A model generated the notes under the pieces. That model had not been told where the DNA came from. It searched no databases and saw nothing but the letters and a program-made list of their open reading frames with translations. 64,000 nucleotides of DNA. It comes from Chondrosia reniformis. Lineage: Eukaryota; Porifera; Demospongiae; Chondrillida; Chondrillidae. The stretch lies in assembly GCA_947172415.1 (NCBI GenBank), contig OX359202.1, forward strand, positions 5,256,899-5,320,898. Direction: 5' to 3'. Of this stretch, positions 34,601-46,600 are shown one piece after another (position 1 is the stretch's first letter; the number at the start of each line of letters is the position of its first letter). The translations under genes and the position numbers were made by a program.

Positions 34601-37600
34601 AATGACCTTTCTTACTGTTCCATACTCACCTTGGCTATGTTGAGCAAAGTACAGGTGTTCTGCACAAACATCTCTTCTTCACTTACAAGGTACACCAATC
34701 TAAAGAGAAGAAGAGAAGAAATTGTGATTAATTTCATCTAATAGCATTAACTTGAAAGTTTTAGCTTCATCAACAAATGTTCCTTTGGGATTAACTCTTT
34801 CGACCCAGAGGTCTTCATCGGTTGCTGAAGCACACTAATTGATATATACATCACAACACACAAATACTCCCACTCCCTTCATTAAACAGCACCACATACC
34901 AGTACACATACGTAGGATTCTAGGTGTAGGTAAACATATTTCAAAGCTTTGACTCAGAAAAAGGAGCTGCACATTTCTTATAAAAAACTACTAAAATATT
35001 TGTTATCACATTGATAATTAAACCACAATCATTTCAATTACAAAATCAGATGAAGAAAAAATGAAATTAAATAAGCCAACCAGTAGTGTTCTGTTGCTAA
35101 CCTACAGTACCGGAGTAATATGTACCCTCAAGGCTCAAAGGCTACTAACACTGTATCTACCTTTGAAAAGATTCCTCTTCTTCATCCATTTTGTCTCCAG
35201 TCTCATTAGTGGAACTGCCTGTTGTCACAAATGTGTCATCTAAAGAGAGCTGGGTGATATCCAAGGTCACATCTAGTGGGCTCTGCTTCCTACTGCCCAG
35301 GCTGAATAACCACAACTAGTAGATAAGATGAGACTAAATGCAAAATATCTGTACAAAGGCTATGATGTTAGGTACGTACGTACAGATAATCTCTGTAAGA
35401 TATTATGCAAAACTACCCAGTTGATCTAATATTGGTTGGGGGACCAAAGTTCTATTAAAAGTGGCAAACAGTGATGGCCTTCCAGTAGTCCAAGATGGAG
35501 TAAATAATCAAAGAACCACAGACAGCTGTTTCACCCTCCTTAGGGCTCATCAGTGTGGTACACTTTGGTGGTGAGTTTAGACATTAGATAGAGACACCTA
35601 CCTATATATACGTACATCTATATCTGGACATTCTGTAACGGAACGTAGTACATACATACACAGTTATGTCTAGAAGTAATAAACATGTTCAGAGCTGGAG
35701 CCACTATATTAGATCATCTTTTCAATTCATCTCCTTCAAGTATTTTCAAGTCAAAATAATTGAATGGAAAAATGATACATACGCACATACTTTAACTTTT
35801 TATTTATAACTAAATACACAGGCTTAATAAAGAAATAAAGATGCGACTCTGTTACCTCAATCAACTCTGCCTTAATCTTTGATAAATCAAAATCGGAAAT
35901 TTTAGCAATTTCTTTAGATAGATTGTGAATATTAACATCTAAAAGAAAATTAAGAATGCCAAAATTAACAACACAGCACTGGTGTGCCCTACGTATGTCA
36001 ATACTTACTCAATCCACACAACTATTAGGAGTAATATAGCCAACACAAAATTACAAATAAAACTCTCTATTGGCTCTAAATTATAGTGAACGCTGAACTA
36101 TATACTCAAAGTTTAGGTTCCACTCAAAAGATAAGTTTTCACTCTAAAGTAAGTTTGATGAATGTAGAAGAGATTATTAAATTTTTATTCTTTACACAAC
36201 ACAGTTAAACCTCCTTATTTCTATAATAGAGTAAGGATCCCTTCTAACTGCATCGAACCTATCTTTTGAAACACTGAAGAAGAAGACCCTCAGGGTCGAA
36301 ATTCTGACAGCCAAGAAGAAACAACAAAACTGCGTCTTTAGACGCTCTAAAAGTCAAAAGATGATCCTTTCAAAAGATAACTCCTTACTTCTATTTGAGT
36401 CCTCTGTGCTGACTGGAATAACAGTGTACAGGTGCTTGACAAGCTCAACGGGTTGTCTCAATAATGACTGTGCCTCAGGATCATTAACACCACTATTCTC
36501 CATCAAATGTCTCACATGAGCCAGGCTTACTTCGCTCTGGACAGACTGATGGATGTTAACTGCCTCCTCCTTTTCAATCTATATCATTTGAAATACAAAA
36601 TTAAATCAAATAGAAAGTTCCATTACACTAGTCTTAATCAAACAAATGGCAAATTCTTATTTTATTATTTTTCATTATTGCTGCTAGGCTGACATGCTCA
36701 AAATTTATAATATTAACTACTGAGTTCCTTAATCAAGGCTCTGATTTAAGCACTGGAAAACATATCCCATTCTTCATGAATAATCTAACAGTGTATACTT
36801 CTAATCTGCCTTGATCAGTAATGTAGTATATTAACAAAACCTGTAGTTATGTCCCTATTTGTTCATGAATAATCTAACACACCTTTTTCTTACATGCTAC
36901 ATCTACTTTAGAGTATAAGGTCTATAGGGAACTAAACCTAGTGAGGGCTTTGGATGAGGATACAAGAGTTTTCTCCTTCCACTTCTCTTCTTCTCCATTG
37001 GGCCATGCATGGCTCAGTGGAGAAGAGGAAGAAAAAAACCTTCATCTTCATCTAAGGCTCTATAATCTGCACATAATCTACCCTAAGTTATAGGCACAGG
37101 AAAATGGTGTCTTTAGTTGCTTTTTGTAAGCCTCACATCACTAATTGCCTTGTTGATCCACTCTTTAGCCAAAGTAGCAGTCTGCTGTAGTACTGCAATG
37201 CACCCCTCTCCTAGGACAGTCACCAGAACAGCTAACAGCAGCACAAGCCATGTCATTGAAGACAAAACATACAGTACCTACCTTGGACAATACCTTTAAA
37301 CTTCCTACCACATAAGACTGCAGTTTTTAAATCACCAATTTGAGCAATGAGCTGCATCAGTCGTAGACAAAGTTGTTTGTTCTCTGTAGAATTCTTTGGT
37401 TTCTGCTGATTTGCAAGATTCTTGATAGTTTGAACAAGAATTCTATCATTTGTTATATTAATCAATGGACCGACTTGCATGATCTCATCAACATTGCAGA
37501 CGTTCAACTCGGGACCTAAATACGTACGTACACAGGTATGAAGTGATGAGGCTTATTTGTCGCAATCATTATGAGATATGAAGTTTATTGAGCAACAGCA

Positions 37601-40600
37601 ACATTAAATATCTTTGGGATGGTACATCCTTCGACCTTTGAGCGTTTAAAAACGCTGACTGAAGAAGACCCCCAGGGTTAAAACGTTTGATGAAGAAACG
37701 AAAACAAACTGCGTTTTTAAACGCTCAAAAGTCAAAGGATGTACCATCCCAAAGATCGATAAGTTCGACGCAATTATAAGGAATCCTTATTCTATTAGCA
37801 ACATTAAATCTTTGGAATAACGTTTCAACCCGTAGGTCTTCAATTTAGAGTACACTTACGTACGTAGTTATATGACAATTACCTCTTAGATTGCATAAAT
37901 TAATCAAACAACTCAGAGGGGCTAGGGGACCATGCCCCCAGACCCCCTAGGGGACCATACGTACCTTCAGGTACTAGCACCCCCTCCCAAATAAAAAATC
38001 TTCCTATGTAGATTGAACCCTGACTATATTTGGTCACATTTAGCTGAACATAACACTGCAGGAGATTGTTCAACATTAGCAAGTTAAACCATATGTAAGT
38101 ATAAAAGTACATTTAGGGACCAAATTATTTGGTTTTGACAGTGTTACTTGCCTACAAAGACAACAGAAAACTATTTAGAATGGAAAAAAGCTTTAGTGTT
38201 TAACCAGATCTTTGCATCCCATATCCTACATACGGATATTGTATTATGTTCTTTCTGTTACTACTCTACCAACTAACCCAGTATTTTCAATGTTTCTCCC
38301 ATAACAAGAGGTTGATATGGCAACCTACAGCTGGAACAAGCTGGCAACTCCATTCTCTTCTCTTTCTCATTTGCATCAGCCTTTGAAACATGCTTAAGAT
38401 AGTATTCCACTTCATATTCACCTGGCGGAGCATGCCTCTTGTAAGACCTCAGCCATTCCAATATCGCCAGTCCCTAAGGACCATAAAATAGGACTAGTAG
38501 TCTGGCAAGCCAGACCTCACATCTGCTTATGTCAAAAATGGTGTGTCAACATGGATTGAAAAGGGTAGTGAATCTATTGCTCTTTTTACCTTCTTAACTC
38601 TGCTTATGCTATCTCCCTTATCAGATATGTCCTTTATTTTTTGAAGGATAAAATGGAGTCTTTTATAATCATAAGGAGAAACCTGCACCCAATGGAATGG
38701 AATATTTTAGAGCACAAATTAAATAGGATGCTGTACATACGTATCTTATATACTTTAAGCATATGTCAGAGTCTATATTTCTATGATAATCACCACAAAA
38801 TCATTGAGCTGGCTTTGGGAATAAAGAAACTTACTTTGGAGAGGGCATTTGTGAGAGATCGCAAACCATCTCCAATTGACAGCTTCTGCAGCAGTTCAAC
38901 TGCTTTCGGTTCATAGCCCTCCTTCCAATTTACGAGCAGAGTTGAAAGGTACAACACCAGTGTCTCAGATGTTACTAATTGCGTATCTCTAATATACGTA
39001 CATAAAGTTACAACAATGATAAAGTAAGCCAGTGATGATGGATATTGTTATATAGTACGTACATCTAAAAATACAACCACAATTCATTGGTGGATATTCA
39101 AAACAGCTGTATTGAACCGAATCGAATCAATCAAAAAATGGCAGATCAAGATGGCACTACCATGTGTTAGCGCTGAAGAAGGAAGAGTTTAATCATCAGT
39201 AACTAAATTCTTTTGTAGTGACTAGATTTCTTGATTTATTATTACAAATTTTGCTATCTATCTGATTTATTGTCTGTATATTAAACTGGGACACATGAAA
39301 AGTAGCCTTCTTTGGCTAATGGGATACCCAGTATAAATAAGATAAGTGAAGTAAACATGTAAATAAATATATCAATCTCAGAACAATATGAAAGCATCTT
39401 TACAATAGACTGTGAATCACAACCCATTTCACTAGTACAGTAATATTTATTTTACAAGAGTTAATTGACCTGACCAACCAATTAAGATGAGACTTTGGTC
39501 ACTTAGTTGGTCAGGTGTAATATATACAATATCTCCCTGAGATTATATTTCTACGTATATCAAATTTTACATTATGTATAACGCCAAACCAGCCAAGTGA
39601 CCTAAGTCTAATCTTGGCTGGGGGACCGAAGTCCTATTAAATTGGCAACCAGTGATCGCCTCCCAGTCACCCAAGATGGAAAAATTCATCAAAGAACCAC
39701 AGACAGCTGTTTCGCCTTCATTTGGGCTCATCAGTGTGGTACACTGTGCTTGGCGTGATACTTTCCAGTGAATATTTTGCTTATCATCATAGCCTTTGCA
39801 CAGGCCAAGTGCAATTAATATACACATATCCTATACCTGCAGAATTCAAGGATCAGAGAAAGAGGAACTTCCTTTATTTTAAACAATTTGTTTTTAGTGG
39901 CATCTTCGATCTGTCTTCTATCTGGTCCCATAGCTTCTGAGAAGTCAATCTATATACACAAAGGCAACAAACAAACAAACAAGTCACTAAATGGCAATAT
40001 ATCATCTACACACTACCTTGAAGTGATAGGGCTTATTTGTTGCAATCATGATGATATATGAAGTTTATTGAGCAACAGCAACATTAAATCTTTGGAATAG
40101 AACGTTTCAACCCGTAGGTCTTCATCAGCAATATGAAAAAAGAGAGGAAAGGTTGGTGTTCAAATAGAAGTTGGTCACTTTTTTCATATTGCTGATGAAG
40201 ACCTACGGGTTGAAACGTTCTATTCCAAAGATTTAATGTTGCTGTTGCTCAGTAAACTTCATATATCACACACTACCTTGTATCTTCTAAGTATCTTGCC
40301 CCATTTGGCCTGTTTGAAATACTTCAAGGCTGTCTCTTCACTAGCCTGCTGGCGCATGACCTTTGCATAGATGTACGCTAGATTGGCCAGTGCCTAGCAA
40401 CCAAAAGAGAATTACAGTGACACTAGTCCTGCTGTTACCTGTGTGTTGATGAACACACATGATTGAGCAAGGAGTGTACCAGAATATTTCCTAACAGCTT
40501 AGCAAAATGGCCACTAATTCAATTTTTTTCAATTTTACCCTTCTATAACCCCCCATCCCCCATTATATCTTTTTACTACCACTTTGGTAAGTTTTGAGGT

Positions 40601-43600
40601 AATATCTATCAACTCTGAAATTTTAGCTTTTCATGTCAGTGGCTCTTTAACTACGTATATATTCTCCTTATATAAGTCCTATATAAGTTACATAAGTCCT
40701 TATACTGCTGTTATAACATGAATAATGATGGCAAGTAGGTACTGTAAATGTACCAATCAACCAAGCAAATAGTTATTACAATCACTACCTTATTGGTCTC
40801 TATAGCACTAATGTGATCTATACAGTGTACATGCATACATATGCACAACTACAGTACAATAAAACATGTATGTATACTGTTAGTGAAATGTTGCCTGATG
40901 ATGTAATGTGTACAGTACCTGTTGTTTGGTGTAGCCCTTAGCTGACATGTGTGAGGATAACAGCAGTCTATTCACATTAGCTGGTTCATTGCAGAGCAGA
41001 AGAGCAAAGGAATAGAGCGCATCTAGTTTAGAGGGCCTCAACACCTGCAGAGTTAGCCATGTCACATGTGCACAAATTGAAGGAAATAATTATTTGAAGT
41101 AATTTAAGTTGCAGGGGGAAGAGGTTTGTAGGGGAGGGACTTGTAGGGGTGGTTGTAGGGGAGGGACTTGTAGGGGTGGTTGTAGGGGAGGGACTTGTAG
41201 GGGTGGTTGTAGGGGAGGGACTTGTAGGGGTGGTTGTAGGGGAGGGACTTGTAGGGGTGGTTGTAGGGGGAGTAGATTTTGGATGTATGGGATTATAAAG
41301 GGAGGGGATTGTAGGGGGGAGGGGATTGTAGGGGGGAGGGGATTGTAGGGGGAGGGGATTGTAGGGGGAGGGGATTGAAGGGGGGAGGGGATTGAAGGGG
41401 GGAGGGGATTGAAGGGGGGAGGGGATTGTAGGGGGGAGGGGATTGTAGGGGGGAGGGGATTGAAGGGGGAAGGGGATTGTAGGGGGAGGGGATTGAAGGG
41501 GGGAGGGGATTGCAGGGGAGGGGGATTGTAGGGGGAAGGGATTGAAGGGGGAGGGGATTGTAGGGGGGAGTGGACCAATCATAGGTGAGAGGGATAACAA
41601 GGAGGTGCAAATAGTGTAAAGTGGAGGCACTGTGTGGGTGTGTGGGTAACCATGCTTACCAGTTCTATCAGGTGTGTGATTGGAGCATCAATCAAGAGCT
41701 CCTTTCTCTCAAATTCTGTAAGATCTTTCTTATTAATTAGGTTCTGAACTAACAATGCATCAACTACCTAAAAAGATAAAACATTCAAGATCTACAAAGT
41801 GGATCTATAAGGTGGCTGCCCTTTATGAATCAGCGAATCACACTGAGTGCTAGTGCATATGTACAGTGTACGTACGTACCTCAAGGCTACACTGTAGGGC
41901 CAACTGACTGAGGTTGTTCTCCCTTAACAGAGATCTCACAGCCTTTGATCTCTGAACTACTGATTTGAGATCTACAGCTAAATAATGCATCAAAATGGTA
42001 TCTTTGAAAGGCTTCATCTTTCAATCTCTTTTGAGTATCTAAAGACAGTTTTTTCTTTGAACTTTTTGACCCTGGGGTTTTCTAAACTTTTGACCCCTGG
42101 GGTTTTCTTAACATTTTGACCCTGGGGTTTTCTTAACATTTTGACCCCTGGGGTTTTCTTAACTTTTGACCCCTGGGGTTTTCTTAACATTTTGACCCTG
42201 GGGGTCTTCTTCATCTTAGATGCTCAAAATAGCTCAAAAGATAAACCCTTTAAAGATAAGATACCTAGCACAGGATTATACAAATAAGCTGTACCTTTAT
42301 CTGGAGTGAAGCAGCCTTTACTGTAATACAACTGTGCAACAGAAGGTAGAATATCACTTTGTTCCAACATCAATGCTTCTTCCTTATAAATTGGCTCAAA
42401 GAGATAATTTTTTAATTCACTTCTCATTCTAGAGGAACACCAGGAAGAAATAGAGTACCTTTTAGAAGGTAAATGATCATATTAACCCCAAATTACATCT
42501 TTATATAGACACTGAAGGAGTTGAGAGATGCACATATATACTATCTAAAAGAATAGTTAGAAGGAATCCTTAATTGATTATGAAATGTGTAGAAATGGTC
42601 ATAAATTTATAATGAGATTTTGAGGTGCGCTTGTTACTTTAAGTGTTCCGCTTCCTGCTCTATTGAGGAGCAATGCTGATTGACCAAACACATGGACCTG
42701 CAAGCAGAGCCCCAGTCCAGGTAACCATGGAGATCACCTGCAAGACCAAAGGATATGTCGCAACACACATTGCACAATAGTAGCTAATTAAGGTTCTTAA
42801 TCTTGTGGCAAAACAAACTATCAGTTGACATCTCTTCACACACACTGACATCTCTTCACACACACTGACATCTCTTCACACACACTGACATCTCTTCACA
42901 CACACTGACATCTCTCACACACACTGACATCTCTTCACACACACTGACATCTCTTCACACACTGACATCTCTTCACACACACTGACATCTCTTCACACAC
43001 ACTGACATCTCTTCACACACACTGACATCTCTTTACACACACTGACATCTCTTTACATATACTGACATCTCTTCACACACTGACATCTCTTCACACACAC
43101 TGACATCTCTTCACACACACTGACATCTCTTCATACACACTGACATCCTACACCTACCTACGTACGTACCATTTTTGCAAACAACTACAGATTTCTCGCT
43201 CAGTCTCAAGAGACTGTCCAATATTTCTGTGACAACGGAGTCACTACCCTTCAAATGGTCATCAAACCGACACATCCTATTCCATGTCATTTCACTGACT
43301 TCTAACAAATGCACTGTGTCCGTCTCACTAATGTCAATATTTTCAAGTTTTCTAAAAAAGAAACAAGTAATTCATCTTTACTTAAATAAAGATGTGACAT
43401 TTACAAAGAGTTTAATTATCACTGAAGTAGTGTTTTCCTTTCAGGTAAACCCTTCATTTATGTAAATCTACACATATGCATACATATGTGTTATGTCATC
43501 AAAGTGCCTTACTTGAAAAAGCTGGCAGCATCACCCAGTCTGTTTAACTGAATGGTATGCTCAATCAATTCACAAAACAGCCAGACATCAGAGCACTGAT

Positions 43601-46600
43601 AGAGTTGGCTATACCTGTGTAGGTGATCAATATACTGTATATGAGTGGGGTTTATATATAAAATACAATCAATCAGATAATCAAACCACAAGTATTCACT
43701 AAAACATCAGTGAGCTGGAAGGATATGAAAGCAGTAATCGAATACAAGTAGTTTACAATGCAATGGTGGGCGTGGTTCATGAAGGTCTGTACGAAAGAAG
43801 GAAGTTTAAACTATTGTTCCAGTTAAATGAGGCCTCTTTTTCTATAGTATTAACAACACAAACGTTATAGGTTCCATCCATTTAAACTTCATACATACAT
43901 AGAATGCAAATTATTCAATATACAATAGAAAAAAAGCTAATTCAAATAATGGGTAATCAAAGTGATAATCAAACCACAAGTAATATTTTCAAACATCAGG
44001 AAGAGGGAAAAACACATAAAGAAACAATTGCTGGGAATTGAACCCAGAATAGCTGGTTATGACTACCAGTGCTCTGCCACTGAGCTACAACTGACACAGC
44101 AATGCTCCATTACGTTTCCCTCTGATACTAACTATAAATAGTTGCCATGCACAGTAATTAGTAGTGATTCAGTTATCAGAACAAGCTCAAAATCAAAGAC
44201 CCAGCCCATTTCCGGTGGGAGGAGCCATCTTAACCAATTGCTTGCTTGTGTAATGATATGGCAGGGCCTCTTAACAATACTACATTGCATACTTCGCTAA
44301 GGCTTGGAGTCCCCCTGAGGAGATTGGAAACTTCTCAAGAGAAATTCTCTTCTTCACTTGTTGTCTACAGTAGTCCTCGCAGAGTAGATCATCTATACTT
44401 GGCATTTCTGAGAAGTATTTCTATGCATAGATAATTAAATTGTATCTGACATGAAAATATAACTACCGCATGTGGGGGTAGATAGACAGGCTTCTACTAA
44501 CTACTAAATATTTTGAAGGGAAATAAATTTCACTATTTCAAGGATTTTGTTCAAGTTGCAAATATTTCTACCTTCACTTATAATAATATACCACATACAG
44601 TATGTGCATCCTTGAAAATTAAACCACGAAAACTATGGAAGAGCTTTCCGTGAAAATATATACCCACAAACATTTCCTACTGTACTGTACGTATGTCAGA
44701 CTTGAAATGGTACGGATCTCTTTGGAGCATCTAAAGGTTTTTAATTTGAACCTCCAATCAGAGGTTTAGACTGGGGGGCTCTTCTTCAGTCTTTAGATCG
44801 TGCTCAAAAGAGATTGAAATTTGAACCCTTCAAAGATAAAGCTATGTACATATGTGCATAACAAATTAATAGGTTAATAGGTGAGCATCGTAAGTTTCTT
44901 AAGACTTTAAACATCTACATTAACTACACATACACTGTACCTCAAGCTTTAGCATTCGTTCCAAATACTTTTGGATCTGTGAGTAGGCCATTTGTGGCCA
45001 GACGCACTGAGAAAAGACTGTCTCATCAGTAGTAGATATAACCATCTTGGTTGCTGTTAGGGCTAGCTGGACAGATGTCACTATCCTTCCTAACTTTCCT
45101 TTAAGAATCAATCTGTCGGTAACCTCCTTTAGGAGTTCAGAATCCAGTGATAAGAGGTGGCACTCCACTTCAGATGCCTACCAGAAACAACCTGAAATTA
45201 CAACTGGTCACGGGGCCCAACCCACTTCCTGAGGGTGGGGGCCACTGAACCAGTCACCAGAAGCCCAACTCTCTTCCTGTGGGTGGGGCTAGTGAACCAG
45301 TCACCAGAAGCCCAACCCACTTCCTGTGGGTGGGGCTACTAAACCAGTCACCAGAAGCCCAACCCACTTCCTGTGGGTGGGGCTACTAAACCAGTCACCA
45401 GAAGCCCAACCCACTTCCTGTGGGTGGGGACTACTGAACCTATCTTACCATAATACCCAAATCTCAATGCATCTAGCTATACCCACCTTCCCTCGCTCCA
45501 TCAGAAACTCAAGATGACATTGGTTAGCCTCACTCTGCTTGACACCACACAGTCCAGCAATCTACATCATAGCGTAGGGAGTAAATTTTACAATGCCAGA
45601 AATATTACTTGCAAAATTATATATATATATGTAGATATATTATATGTAGCTACTATACTAACATGATACTATACTAATAATCAGGACCACATAGTTTAAA
45701 ATGTCTTTCAGAGAATATTTTCGTGAAAGTGCCAAATATTGCCCAAATGGAAATTTTCACAGAAACAATTTCTTATTCTCATTACTGAGATTGCAGAGTG
45801 AACTACTAGTGAACTACAGCTACCCTTTTGTACTGAGAATATTTTCACAAATCGCAATCTACGTATTGTAAAAGTCATGAAACTATTCTTGAGCAAAATT
45901 TACGGTGTATTATGTACATCTGTAGTTTACATACGTACATACGTAAATGAATACAATTAAAGGAAAGGTACTCACACATAGCAGGTCATCTAGTGAGGAG
46001 GGCGAGTTGGAATAAGCTATAATCTTCACCAAACCAATAGGTCTATTCTTGCGAAGATATTCCAAATCAGCCTCATTGATGCTATACACATGTGCTATTC
46101 TTTTCATCTCTGCCAAGTCATAAATTTTCTTTAGAGAGGCCGCTTGGGGCAGTCTATAGGAGAGGCACCTATTGACAAGTTGCCTCACCTCTGCAGACCA
46201 AGGCACTGGAACATCCTTCACGAACTCACACACTCCTTCTAAATATGTCTATAGAAACAAGACATAACAAAGACATAAGGTAGTTCTACAGCAACACTCC
46301 ATCACAGCACCTCTTGGCTGTCTATGCACTCAAGTAGAGCTAAGATCTTGGCCTCCCAAGGTAGCTCAGTAATTCTGTTTCCAAAATAGAATCTTGAAAG
46401 AGGAGCTCGAGTTAATATGTGCTAAAAAATATAACATATACTTGTATAGATTATAAATATATTTACTGTAACTTGTAATTGTCTACTGTAATATGTATAA
46501 TATATACTTGTAAAATATATCTACGTACGTATATACGTACTTGTGCAAATGTTACAACTTGCTTAAGAGATGGATTTGAAAAAAAAGGTTCAGAAAGACA

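Noticed and set aside
40105-40225. CTGATGAAGACCTACGGGTTGAAAC as a further hammerhead ribozyme
   Set aside because: It has CTGATGA and GAAAC, but stem II is uneven and no partner for stems I and III with a cleavage triplet follows. The motif is part of a palindromic element, and diverged copies (18160, 37650) lack GAAA.
41028-41630. Proline-rich ORF of 200 codons
   Set aside because: Produced by the C-rich strand of the minisatellite; three frames are open at once.
44026-44094. Functional tRNA gene
   Set aside because: A and B boxes are present, but the acceptor stem is not convincing and the same unit with a shared tail recurs at 49560, so it is a tRNA-derived SINE.
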